From: Gammaproteobacteria bacterium
Lineage (GTDB): Bacteria; Pseudomonadota; Gammaproteobacteria; GRL18
Length of the DNA stretch: 46,941 nucleotides
Direction: 5' to 3'
NCBI GenBank assembly: GCA_027012135.1
Contig: JALUZF010000299.1
Span: forward strand, 1-46,941
The notes under the pieces were generated by a model. It ran no database searches and had not been told where the DNA came from. It was given only the letters and a program-made list of their open reading frames with translations. The position numbers were made by a program, and so were the translations under genes. Each line of letters opens with the position of its first letter. Positions within the stretch are counted from its first letter, which is position 1. Below, piece by piece: positions 27,424 through 36,076 of this stretch.

Positions 27424-28581
27424 TTGAACTCAATAAAACCACCTATTTTTGTGACTGAACAGACAGAAATCCAGGCTGTTTTAAACTGGTTTATTACTCA
27501 GCTGGATAAGCAGGGCTTTGACACCCGTCAAAGAGCGCCGGTTCTACATATAAAAAAGAGCAACCCACTGTTCAAATCACTTTATCGTTTTGATGAAAAT
27601 GCAGATTTTATCTGGTCCTGTATTAAACAACTGGCTGAAAAAGAAGGAATCTTTAAACTACAACTGGCCAGAAACCATTATGCTCAGGATGTGATTTATG
27701 ATCGGGCCCGGCTGGTGTTTAATCCTGGCAAGGAAGAATTAGTACGGCAGTGGCTACAGCGCCCCCGCATTGATCCTGAAATCAGTCACTGGAATCAGCT
27801 GGTCTGCCAGCATCAGAAATCTTTTGAAGATCACGTTATTTTACTGGATACACCGCTGAAAAAAGGCGGCTGGAGTGCTGAACAGATTATAGAGGGTTTA
27901 ATCTGTATTGGGCAAAACTTAAAAAAACCATTAAGTCTGAGACAGTTGTCCTGTAAATGTTTTTTATCCGATTCCAAATTTCTGGACAGCCATAGCAATC
28001 TGATAGCACAGCTTTTTCCATCACTATACCCAAATATAGTAACCCGCCCACTGATTATAAACGCTTATCTCCCGCAGACGATTCGCAGCATTTTATTTAT
28101 TGAAAACCAGGATACCTTTCTCGAGTACTGTGCCACTTCTCCTGAAGATCAGGCCGTCATTTACAGCTACGGCTTTAAAGCCTCGTGCAAAAATATTCGT
28201 CAGAGAAACAGTGTTGTCTTTAGTATTATTAACAGCCAGGATTCACAGGGCACACTTAGACAGTTAGAACAGCACTGGTACCGGGAAAGCTCTTCTGAAC
28301 CTGCTTATTATTTCTGGGGTGATCTGGATTATACCGGGCTGGCCATATTAAAAGCCTTAAGAGAGCTATTTCCACAACTTACCGCATGGCAAAACGGTTA
28401 CCAGCCCATGCTGGAGCGCCTGTTAGCCGGAAGGTGTCATCGTGCCAAACAAACCCGCAAAGGCGGTCAGATTATTCCGAAACAGACTGGCTGTCACTAC
28501 ACGGACGAAATACTTCTTCCCGCTCTTAAAGAATATCAGTGTTTTGTGGATCAGGAAATCTACCATGCCAATCCCTGCTGA
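27424..28581 (+). CDS. jetD: Wadjet nuclease subunit JetD (MksG)
   Basis: A 385-residue protein with the DUF3322 N-terminal region followed by a DUF2220 Toprim-like domain. The likely metal-binding residues are E227 (LFIENQDTF) and the DxD pair D300/D302 in FWGDLDYTG. In Wadjet systems JetD cleaves circular DNA that the SMC-like JetABC motor has extruded, which removes plasmids. The ORF begins with TTG at 27424 just after a stop; there is no strong ribosome binding site, and a GTG at 27451 is the alternative. Unusually, it is not at the end of the jetABC operon but converges on it from the opposite strand, with a hopJ-like gene between. Its catalytic residues look intact. Confidence 0.88.
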   Translation: MNSIKPPIFVTEQTEIQAVLNWFITQLDKQGFDTRQRAPVLHIKKSNPLFKSLYRFDENADFIWSCIKQLAEKEGIFKLQLARNHYAQDVIYDRARLVFNPGKEELVRQWLQRPRIDPEISHWNQLVCQHQKSFEDHVILLDTPLKKGGWSAEQIIEGLICIGQNLKKPLSLRQLSCKCFLSDSKFLDSHSNLIAQLFPSLYPNIVTRPLIINAYLPQTIRSILFIENQDTFLEYCATSPEDQAVIYSYGFKASCKNIRQRNSVVFSIINSQDSQGTLRQLEQHWYRESSSEPAYYFWGDLDYTGLAILKALRELFPQLTAWQNGYQPMLERLLAGRCHRAKQTRKGGQIIPKQTGCHYTDEILLPALKEYQCFVDQEIYHANPC

Positions 28582-28616
28582 AACTATACCTGTTTTTTAA
28601 TTAAAGACTTCTTGAG

Positions 28617-28967
28617 CTAATGGCTTCTCGGGCTAAGAGCTTTTCCAGCCATTTTTATACCTGCCCATCCCTTTTGCATAAAATTGCGGATATTCTGATG
28701 GTTGTCTGCATCAGGTTTTTTCAGGACATCATCTCGGTAATAGGCGCCGAAGCAGGCCAGGGTTTCCTGTTCTGAGAGCTTATGTAATTGTGCAAAGGAA
28801 AACAGCTTACAGGAGCCGTTATTTTCTCCAGCTTCATTATAAAGTGCGCCATTCATAAAGGATGTCGGGCTGAATTCATAGTTATTATCAATAACCGCCA
28901 TTGTCTCCCTAAATTCAATGGCTTCCGGGGTGGTTTTTAGTTTATTTAAAAAATCGTCAATATTCAT
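28617..28967 (-). CDS. HopJ-family protein
   Basis: A 116-residue soluble protein of the HopJ type III effector family as named in databases. Diagnostic parts are FRETMAVIDNNYEFSPTSF, FSFAQLHKLSEQETLACFG and NIRNFMQKGW. In non-pathogenic aquatic gammaproteobacteria this family is widespread and its role is unknown; the effector name should not be taken as function. It lies 75 bp after jetC on the same strand, separated by a palindromic repeat, and 35 bp from the convergent jetD stop. There is no known link with Wadjet. Confidence 0.85.
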   Translation of the reverse strand: MNIDDFLNKLKTTPEAIEFRETMAVIDNNYEFSPTSFMNGALYNEAGENNGSCKLFSFAQLHKLSEQETLACFGAYYRDDVLKKPDADNHQNIRNFMQKGWAGIKMAGKALSPRSH

Positions 28968-29001
28968 TTCTATTCCGCTTAAAGGTTAGATATTTTTCTG
29001 C

Positions 29002-29023
29002 TTCTCACGCATATGCGTGGGAA
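29002..29023. repeat. REP-like palindrome between jetC and hopJ
   Basis: TTCTCACGCA and TGCGTGGGAA flank a TA centre, with an exact 14-bp palindrome CACGCATATGCGTG inside. This matches the common intergenic TTCCCACGC...GCGTGGGAA hairpins of gammaproteobacteria. There is no T-run, so it is more likely a repeat or mRNA-end hairpin than an intrinsic terminator. Confidence 0.55.
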
Positions 29024-29042
29024 CCAGAGCAGGGTGAGAGCT

Positions 29043-32000
29043 TTATAAATCTTCCATAAAATCCAGCATGGCCTGATGACGGATGGTTTTTCTGTGTCGT
29101 GCCCAGAGCTGTTTCAGCTTATCCTGATCACATATTTTTCTGTCCACCAGCATACGGGTATTGAGTTCGCCACGCGGCTGGGAGACCGGACATTTACTGA
29201 AAACAAACTGATTGCTGATAATATCCATAAACGGCCCGGACTTACTGGTGGGCATAATAAAGATCAGCTGCAGTCCCAGGGTATTGGTCAGATAGTCAAT
29301 GACCTCTCTGGAGCGGGCTTCATCCATTTTGGAAAAAGCCTCATCCACCATAACCATACGCAGATGGCTGTCACCTTCATTGAATCTGAAGGCTGACGTT
29401 ATGGCTGCCGAACGGATAATATAAGCCGGGGTTTCCAGTTGTCCGCCTGAGCCGGTACCGTACTGGCTCAGAGGAATAGGTTCCTTGCCTTCTGGTTCCT
29501 TGTAAATTTCATAGTTACGGTAATTGCGGTAGTCACTGATGCGTTCCAGTTCCCTGGCGGCTTTCTGTTCATCGTCATCGAGCAGCATGGCCATCAGTTT
29601 GTCACGGACAGCCTGAGCGTTTTCTGACAGTTCCGCATTAAACAGTGTGGTTCCATCACCCAGATTAGGCTGGTTAATCACTTCCTTAAAAAAGCGGTGG
29701 TATTCCCGAAATTCCGGCACCCAGGTATAAGCAAAGCGGAAACGCTCCTGATCGGTACCGAAACGATGATGTTCCAGCTCTCTGTTTAAATCATCCAGGA
29801 TACGTTTGCCGTCATTTATCGCCTGATATATGGAATGACATAAATTGGTGACAAAGGCGGTATTAAAATCTTCTTTTAAGGCAGTCAGTTTTTCCTGTTT
29901 TTCAGCCAGGACATTATTTTTCAGGCGGTTTTTAATATTATCCACCTGCTCGGAAAGATGCTGTATCTGTTTAAAATATTCCAGGCTGTTGCGCTCAAAA
30001 GCATGATGGCTTGATTCAATGGCATCGTAGCTCTTGCATAGTTGATTATGCTCCATAATACTGGTTTCAATTGCCAGAATCTGTTCTGCCAGCTGCATCT
30101 GCAGATTGTCCAGTTCATCGCTGAAATCCAGTTCACTGCCGGCCTGCTGTGCCTGTTTATCCGCCTGTTCCAGTGCCTGATCCGGTTTAAAAGCAGTGTC
30201 AATACGGGCAATCTGTTCTACGGCCTGTTCTTTTTCTTCCAGAACGCTCTGTAGTTTGTCCTGCTCCTTATCCAGATTTTTAACCCGTTCGGTGATTTTT
30301 TTCTGTTCGACTTTTAAACCGCCCAGTTCCTGAGTCAGCTCCTCTCTCTGTTTTTCCAGGGTCTCATATTCCTGCTGGCGCTGTGCTAATTCCTGCTCCA
30401 GTGATTCATAGTCGCTTAAATCCAGTTCGGCCAGTGTTTTTTCTGCCTGCTGCAGCTTCCTGTGCTGATCCAGCATATGGGTAATAATGCTGACATAGTC
30501 CAGCGCCTTAATATTCTCCACTGCGCTAAACAGTTCCCGGTTCTGGCGCACGATACGCTGCAGCTTATCGGCTTCGTTATGCAGTTTATCCAGTTCTGCC
30601 TGTTTAGCAATCAGAGCCCGTTCCCTGGCGCCCTGACCAAACACCAGTTCAGAATCGGGCAAATCGCAGCGCCACATACTATAACTGCCGGAGGCCAGCC
30701 CATCGGCCGTAATCCCTCTGGGAGTCATACGCAGAGCCTGAGCATCGGCTACCCGCACCACATTGCCGTAGGAAGCCTTAATATAATATTCGGCAATTTT
30801 GTGTTCAAAGCGAAGAATTTCCACCACCGAATCTTTTTTAACTGACAGGCGCTGCATATCCGCCCGTGCCCGGCTGCCCTGAATCACTCTGGCGCGGTTA
30901 CGATTGCCTCCGGGCAGACTGCGTACCGCCTGTATGGCTTGTGCTTCATATTCCTCTGCCACCAGAATAGAAAAGCGTGCGCCGCCCAGATAACCTTCTA
31001 TAGCCATTTGCCATTGCGGTTCAGTGACCTCAATATAATCACACAATACTCTGGGATCGGCCTCAGGACACTGCTGGCGAATAATTTTCAGTGCGCTCTG
31101 AACATAAGGCGGATAGGTTATTCTGTGCTTATGCAGGGCATCAATTTCCTGCTGTTTGCTCTGTATTTTCTGCTGGTACTGCTGTAACTGAGCATCCTGC
31201 TGATGGCTTAGTCTCTGCAATTGATCCCGTAAGCTGCTGCCGACCGTAAGCTCATTGCTGTGCAGCAGGGTAACCAGTTTATTATGTTCCTGCTCGACTT
31301 CAAGGGCATTATCCAGATGCTGTTCAAGCGGTAACACATCAATCCAGTCGTTACCCATAAGACTATGCATGTCAATCTCTGATTTTTCTTTCAGATCCAC
31401 AATAGCGCGGAGCTGCTTAAGCAGCTCCTTATTGTCAAAAGCCGGGATATCAATACCGATACTGGATGCTTTCAGGTTGTCATAAAGCGCTTTGCAGTTA
31501 TCCGTATTGGTCTGTAGTCTAAACTGCTGTTCCAGCAGTGGACGGCTCTGAGCGGTAATATTCTGATTATACTGCTCAATGCTGGCGTTCAGTTCATCCT
31601 TATCCTTTAGAGCCTTAATACCCTGCCTACTGGCCTCCAGACGGACAATATCCTGGTGAGCCTGTTTATAGCGGTCTTTGGTGACCCGAATTTTCTGCTC
31701 ATGCTCAGTAATATTATGACTGATGGCCTGCTGCTGTTTCTTGGCCTGCAGATAATGATTCTGATTAACCAGTGACTGACGCCTGGCTTCTGTGTATTGA
31801 GCCACAATCCAGTTAACCCACTGAGTGATATACTGCTGGCAGACGGCACCGGTTTTATCCAGTGTTTCGATAGAGCGGATAATGGCGCGGGCATCTTCTT
31901 CCATACCATGAATGGTTTTCATGGCTTCGGAAATATCGCGAATGGCATCCCCCATATCCTTGCGTTCCAGAATTTCATGGGCCACAAAATCATTAATGCT

Positions 32001-32669
32001 CTTTACCGGCTTATAGGCCATAAATGAGGAAAAGGTTTTTGCCGCATGCATGGCCTCACGATCAGAGACTGCATCCTTCTTGCCTTTCAAGGCTGCATAC
32101 AGACGCCTTAGGTAGGGTCGCTTTTTGCTGTACTGTTCTACTACTCTGGTACCAAATTGCTGTTTCAGGCGATTAAAAATATCGGTTATGGGTATAATAT
32201 GCTGCTGCTCAATAAAATCATTCTGCGACAGGATTTCTCCCTGCAGAATAAAAAAGCTCAGTTCATCCAGACGCGCCTGTTTCATAACGCCTGTCTGATC
32301 CAGATGTGCCCGCATACCCATTACCGCCGTAAATGGCTCAGCACTTTCACCTTCAGTTGGATGAAAAACAGCCACCAGATAGCCGTCGGTCGCTTTAGGG
32401 CGAGCATAGCTGCCGTCATCACAGCCCAGCACATAGGAGGCCAGGGTGCGTACCTGTTTGCCGCGGCGTCCACGCTGGGTGGTTTCATCCTGACCGGGAT
32501 TGTAGTTATACAGGTTTTCATGGGCGGCGGTCATAATGGTCTGTATGCCGTCCGCTGCGGTCGTCTTACCCGAGCCGTTACCGCCGGAGAATAAATTGAC
32601 CGGCCCGAATTCAAATTCCAGTAAGGGGATATTACCCCAGTTAATAAATATAAATTTTTTAACAAACAT
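29043..32669 (-). CDS. jetC: Wadjet/MksB SMC-like ATPase JetC
   Basis: A 1208-residue SMC-like condensin ATPase. Walker A GGNGSGKTT is at residues 29-37, long coiled coils flank a central hinge-like region (around 500-640), the signature is a divergent TGSGGQ near 1072-1077, and Walker B VMVDEAFSKMD has D1109-E1110. It would form an ATP-driven DNA loop extruder with JetA (kleisin) and JetB (KITE-like). It is the third gene of jetA-jetB-jetC on the minus strand, 64 bp after jetB. MksB of the MksBEF chromosome condensin is the alternative name; presence of jetD argues for the defence version. Confidence 0.93.
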   Translation of the reverse strand: MFVKKFIFINWGNIPLLEFEFGPVNLFSGGNGSGKTTAADGIQTIMTAAHENLYNYNPGQDETTQRGRRGKQVRTLASYVLGCDDGSYARPKATDGYLVAVFHPTEGESAEPFTAVMGMRAHLDQTGVMKQARLDELSFFILQGEILSQNDFIEQQHIIPITDIFNRLKQQFGTRVVEQYSKKRPYLRRLYAALKGKKDAVSDREAMHAAKTFSSFMAYKPVKSINDFVAHEILERKDMGDAIRDISEAMKTIHGMEEDARAIIRSIETLDKTGAVCQQYITQWVNWIVAQYTEARRQSLVNQNHYLQAKKQQQAISHNITEHEQKIRVTKDRYKQAHQDIVRLEASRQGIKALKDKDELNASIEQYNQNITAQSRPLLEQQFRLQTNTDNCKALYDNLKASSIGIDIPAFDNKELLKQLRAIVDLKEKSEIDMHSLMGNDWIDVLPLEQHLDNALEVEQEHNKLVTLLHSNELTVGSSLRDQLQRLSHQQDAQLQQYQQKIQSKQQEIDALHKHRITYPPYVQSALKIIRQQCPEADPRVLCDYIEVTEPQWQMAIEGYLGGARFSILVAEEYEAQAIQAVRSLPGGNRNRARVIQGSRARADMQRLSVKKDSVVEILRFEHKIAEYYIKASYGNVVRVADAQALRMTPRGITADGLASGSYSMWRCDLPDSELVFGQGARERALIAKQAELDKLHNEADKLQRIVRQNRELFSAVENIKALDYVSIITHMLDQHRKLQQAEKTLAELDLSDYESLEQELAQRQQEYETLEKQREELTQELGGLKVEQKKITERVKNLDKEQDKLQSVLEEKEQAVEQIARIDTAFKPDQALEQADKQAQQAGSELDFSDELDNLQMQLAEQILAIETSIMEHNQLCKSYDAIESSHHAFERNSLEYFKQIQHLSEQVDNIKNRLKNNVLAEKQEKLTALKEDFNTAFVTNLCHSIYQAINDGKRILDDLNRELEHHRFGTDQERFRFAYTWVPEFREYHRFFKEVINQPNLGDGTTLFNAELSENAQAVRDKLMAMLLDDDEQKAARELERISDYRNYRNYEIYKEPEGKEPIPLSQYGTGSGGQLETPAYIIRSAAITSAFRFNEGDSHLRMVMVDEAFSKMDEARSREVIDYLTNTLGLQLIFIMPTSKSGPFMDIISNQFVFSKCPVSQPRGELNTRMLVDRKICDQDKLKQLWARHRKTIRHQAMLDFMEDL

Positions 32670-32733
32670 ATCAGGTGCTTTTAACTACTCGATTTAAGTC
32701 TGGTACAGGTTATAAAAAAGTCCGGAGCTGTCT

Positions 32734-33363
32734 TTATTCATTATCCAGCAGAACAGACAGGGCTTCATCACTTACAAAGCTGTTAATGGTAGGCCGTATT
32801 TTTAACCAGCTGTCTGCATGATCTTCGCTTTCATCATTTTTAAACCAGATCAGGCGCAGCTGTTTTAATCGGCTCAGCAGCCGGGCCCGTTCTGTCTGAG
32901 TTTCCGGCAGGCTGCGGTTTAACAGGTTATGCATACCCAGACTGAGTGCTTCCATAGACAGCATAACACAGCCGTTTTCGTCTATCTGGCCTTCACGCAG
33001 GGACTTTTCATATTCGGCCCGCAGTACCAGAATCACGGCTACATCCAGTTGCGACAGCCGTTGACGAAAGCCGCTGTTAAACGGCTGGTCCACTTCATCC
33101 GGCAGGCCGGGCACCTGGGCGCCGGGCGGGTAAATACGAACATAGTTAAAACGCTCATCATGCAGGATACGCACGCCGATGATCTGCAGGTAATCTTCCA
33201 CCTGGTCTTTTAGCTGCACAAATCGATCATACAATTGTTCTTCTACCTGGCTTTCATCCCGGCACAGGACACCGTAATCCAGCAGACGGATCAGCAGCTC
33301 GGAAAATTCTTCCTGGATGTAGTTTTTCTGTTCCAGTTGTTCGGCAAACAGGTCGCTTATCAT
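32734..33363 (-). CDS. jetB: Wadjet/MksE subunit JetB
   Basis: A 209-residue acidic protein of the DUF4194 / MksE type, with the pattern LLDYGVLCRDESQVEEQLYD near the start and GVRILHDERFNYVRIYPP in the middle. It is the KITE-like partner that bridges kleisin and SMC heads. It begins 10 bp after the jetA stop, and jetC follows after 64 bp. Length matches MksE. Confidence 0.9.
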   Translation of the reverse strand: MISDLFAEQLEQKNYIQEEFSELLIRLLDYGVLCRDESQVEEQLYDRFVQLKDQVEDYLQIIGVRILHDERFNYVRIYPPGAQVPGLPDEVDQPFNSGFRQRLSQLDVAVILVLRAEYEKSLREGQIDENGCVMLSMEALSLGMHNLLNRSLPETQTERARLLSRLKQLRLIWFKNDESEDHADSWLKIRPTINSFVSDEALSVLLDNE

Positions 33364-33373
33364 AGTCGTTATT

Positions 33374-34834
33374 TCACTCTGCAGAATCTTTTTTAATCAT
33401 GGTAATGGAAAACTCGTCAAACTGTTTAAAGTAAGTATTTTTTGCCTGTCGTTTTAGCGGTTCTACTAAAAAGGCATAATCCGAACTGTTCTGATTAACG
33501 GCGCCCAGTTCAATGGCGTGTGCCATGGCCAGTAAATCATCCGCGCTGGATACCGGCAGTTCTGAAATATTGAGCTGTTTTTTATCACGCATACTGCGGA
33601 TAATATAGTCTTTTAATTCCTGGTTACGGATACTGAAGGCCTGCTCCAGCATCTGTGTTATTTTCAGTTCCTGCAGGGCCTTTTCATCCAGCGGCTGTTC
33701 TTCTGCAAGTTCGGTATCTACTGACTGTTTCACCTTGCGTTCACTCAGAACCACCTGCCGGGGATCAATCAGTCTCAGGTTCATGGGTGACATCATGGCG
33801 GCCGCCTGTTTAAGACGGCTTTGCACATCTTCCGGCCGGTCATTTTTCAGGCTGTCCAGTACATTCAGAATATTGCTCTGATTCTGTGCGCCCAGGTACG
33901 CAATCTGCCGGATAATAATATCAGCCCGTTTGGTAAAGTTCTGCAGGGCACGACGCAGGGCCGGCAGCATGGTATCTGAGGCTTTACGCATACGCAGTTC
34001 AATAGTGTCCAGTATATGCCATAATACGGACTGCTGGGCTGACTGCAGCAGTTCCGGTGCCAGCTGTCTCAGTCTTTTTTCTGCCTGAGCTTTAAAGTCT
34101 TTACGTTTTCTGCGGATACGGGCGATGGTCTGTTCAATCTGATCCCGGTGCTTCTCCACACTGTCTGCTGACAGACGTATAGCAAGATCAGGCTGAAAGC
34201 GTTTTTCCATAAAGTCAAAAAAGTGCTCTGAGGCCTGCTGCACCATAACCTGTGCTTCTACTTCCTTAACCAGCTCCCGTTTACAGTCTTCCAGCTCGGC
34301 AATCACATCGGTAAAATCAGTAATAATACGTTCCGAGTATTCGTAGGCATCCAGCAGATCATGTGCCTCGCCGCGATTAAGAAAGGCTTCCAGAGCATTA
34401 AGGGTATTACGGGTATTTCGATGCCGGGTGCGTACCCGGGTACTGTTGGCCTCGACCAGCGGCTGGGTAAACAGGCGCCCCATCCGGCTGAAAGGATAGG
34501 TGGACTGAAAGGTAACCTGATCCACCTGTTTTTCTATCCAGCCGTTTTCCACCAGCAGGTTTAATGTCCAGCCGGCCTGTTCACGGACATTTTTAAAACG
34601 CAGTGCAGATAAATCGCCATCCTCTGTCTCAGCATCATCCAGTTCCGTTAAAGGGGTTCGTGCCAGGGCTTCTTCAAAAATTTCGATTAACTGTTCCCGC
34701 CGTAAAGACTCACCATAGTCGGCATTGGCGCTGTACTGGCGCTCATACAGCAGGCGCAGACATTCAGCCACCTGTTCACGGTATTTACTGGTCAGTGGTT
34801 TGAAAAACTGCTGGCGTTGAGCGGAAAAAAACAT
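33374..34834 (-). CDS. jetA: Wadjet/MksF kleisin-like subunit JetA
   Basis: A 486-residue protein of the DUF3375 / MksF family, mostly alpha-helical, with the characteristic N-terminal wing (YREQVAECLRLLYERQY) and the conserved SRMGRLFTQPLVEANSTRVR segment. It is the kleisin-like subunit that closes the SMC ring with JetB. First gene of the minus-strand set; a TATATAAT run at 34854-34861 in the 141-bp gap upstream may belong to its promoter. The gap is otherwise unremarkable. Confidence 0.91.
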   Translation of the reverse strand: MFFSAQRQQFFKPLTSKYREQVAECLRLLYERQYSANADYGESLRREQLIEIFEEALARTPLTELDDAETEDGDLSALRFKNVREQAGWTLNLLVENGWIEKQVDQVTFQSTYPFSRMGRLFTQPLVEANSTRVRTRHRNTRNTLNALEAFLNRGEAHDLLDAYEYSERIITDFTDVIAELEDCKRELVKEVEAQVMVQQASEHFFDFMEKRFQPDLAIRLSADSVEKHRDQIEQTIARIRRKRKDFKAQAEKRLRQLAPELLQSAQQSVLWHILDTIELRMRKASDTMLPALRRALQNFTKRADIIIRQIAYLGAQNQSNILNVLDSLKNDRPEDVQSRLKQAAAMMSPMNLRLIDPRQVVLSERKVKQSVDTELAEEQPLDEKALQELKITQMLEQAFSIRNQELKDYIIRSMRDKKQLNISELPVSSADDLLAMAHAIELGAVNQNSSDYAFLVEPLKRQAKNTYFKQFDEFSITMIKKDSAE

Positions 34835-34975
34835 GGATCAGACAGGGGATTGTTATATAATAGAGGCGAGATTGTAACAGAATAAATCAGCCAGAGAAAC
34901 AAGCATTTGTTTATCACTAACTACTGATTTAGCTCTAAAAAAACACATCATTAAAGTGTTATAAGGGGACTTAAA

Positions 34976-35230
34976 ATGAGTACCAGAATCTTACCCACCA
35001 TCGTTCTGTCCGGTCTGGCTTTTTCCACACTGTACAGTATTAACGCTTATGCTCATCCCAACCATATGAGTTTTGAAAATATTCAGCACGAAACTCAATA
35101 CAACCGACAGACCAGTATAAATAACACAGATAAACTTCTGCATGACAGCCAGGAGCAACAGCACAGGCACGGTGATTTAACACCCTGCAAGGAACAGCAG
35201 CATAAAGCCAGTCCCTGCAAAAAGAAATAA
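34976..35230 (+). CDS. Small secreted His-rich protein, unknown function
   Basis: An 84-residue product. Residues 1 to about 26 form a signal peptide ending YAHA-like at NAYA. The mature part is hydrophilic with about ten histidines (HPNHMS, EQQHRHGD, QQHKAS) and two cysteines in PCKEQQHKASPCKK. AAGGGGAC lies upstream of the ATG. I do not recognise the family. The composition suggests metal binding (for instance nickel, copper or zinc) in the periplasm. It lies between the jet genes and the nickel-dependent hydrogenase operon, on its own strand, so a nickel link is only a guess. Confidence 0.6.
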   Translation: MSTRILPTIVLSGLAFSTLYSINAYAHPNHMSFENIQHETQYNRQTSINNTDKLLHDSQEQQHRHGDLTPCKEQQHKASPCKKK

Positions 35231-35260
35231 GAGCCGGCGAGTTATTAACTTATCTTTGTT

Positions 35261-35593
35261 TTATACACCGCGGCAATGGCAGTCAGGCAGTCCTGCTATC
35301 TGACAGGCCAGCTTGCAGCCGCCGTCAGCAAATAATTTTTCCAGGTCTTTTCTTTTGCACTGAACACCCGGTAAAAGTATATTTCCCTGCTTATGAATAA
35401 TTTCCCTGGCATCGGGGGCTATTCCATATTCTTCGTAATAATCCCTTAAAAAATTAATCACTTTCCAGTGACAATCGGTTAACTCCAGTCCGCTTTCTTT
35501 GGCCAGCTCAAGGGCTATATTTTTGTCCCAGGCATTAAAATCGAGCAGGTATCCTTTGGAGTTACGTGCTATGCCGGTTTGTGAATTTGACAT
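35261..35593 (-). CDS. DsrC/TusE-family protein with a variant C-terminal arm
   Basis: A 110-residue soluble protein. The core ARNSKGYLLDFNAW...ELTDCHWKVINFLRDYYEEY followed by IAPDAREIIHK is clearly DsrC family. The flexible C-terminal arm, GGCKLACQIAGLPDCHCRGV, has cysteines at 93, 97, 105 and 107. In canonical DsrC two arm cysteines sit 11 residues apart and the second is next to last; here C97 and C107 are 10 apart, extra cysteines are present and three residues follow. DsrC carries sulfur or forms an internal disulfide/trisulfide read by DsrMK or similar reductases. It is the last gene of the hydrogenase operon, 20 bp after an unknown helical gene. A TusE sulfur-relay role is unlikely given two arm cysteines and this context. 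Confidence 0.9.
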   Translation of the reverse strand: MSNSQTGIARNSKGYLLDFNAWDKNIALELAKESGLELTDCHWKVINFLRDYYEEYGIAPDAREIIHKQGNILLPGVQCKRKDLEKLFADGGCKLACQIAGLPDCHCRGV

Positions 35594-35613
35594 ATGCCTT
35601 CCCCTTCAGCTTT

Positions 35614-36066
35614 TTAAGAACCAGCCTCGTTAACTATCTGATATTGTTTTTGAGCTTCGTTATCAATAACTTCTTCTTCGTTTTCTATCATGGCACAGTT
35701 TTTTGCCATGCGTGCCTGTATGGCACTCTGCCATGCCAGGCTCTGTTTTGGAGCCAGCTGATCTTCCGGTGTTAAACAGGCTTTAGCGGCTTGTGCTACA
35801 AAATGGGCTGCCTGAGCAGACCAGTCAGCATTTTCTCCGCAGGCAGTATAAGTTTTTACTGCCAGAGATTTTACATTTTTATAGGCATCTTCAAATTCTA
35901 CCAGTGTACGTTCCCTGTTTTTTGCCACATCCAGTGCCCGTTTAACAATCGGCTCATTACTCAGATACAGAACGCTTTCAACAAACCGGGCAGCAAGCTG
36001 TCTCTGGTCTTCAACAGGTAACTTTTTCAGTGCCTGTTTAAGCTCTTTGTCATTTGTAATAACCAT
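35614..36066 (-). CDS. Helical protein of unknown function in the hydrogenase operon
   Basis: A 150-residue soluble, probably all-helical protein with three cysteines (TYTACGEN, AAKACLTP, AKNCAMIE) and no signal peptide. I do not recognise the family. It lies 10 bp after hynL and 20 bp before the DsrC variant on the same strand, so it is very likely co-expressed. A role as a partner, chaperone or adaptor of the hydrogenase or DsrC protein is inference from position only. Confidence 0.75.
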   Translation of the reverse strand: MVITNDKELKQALKKLPVEDQRQLAARFVESVLYLSNEPIVKRALDVAKNRERTLVEFEDAYKNVKSLAVKTYTACGENADWSAQAAHFVAQAAKACLTPEDQLAPKQSLAWQSAIQARMAKNCAMIENEEEVIDNEAQKQYQIVNEAGS

Positions 36067-36076
36067 AATTTTTCCT

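Noticed and set aside
28617..28967. HopJ-family gene as evidence of a type III secretion pathogen
   Set aside because: The family is common in free-living aquatic bacteria and no secretion genes are present.
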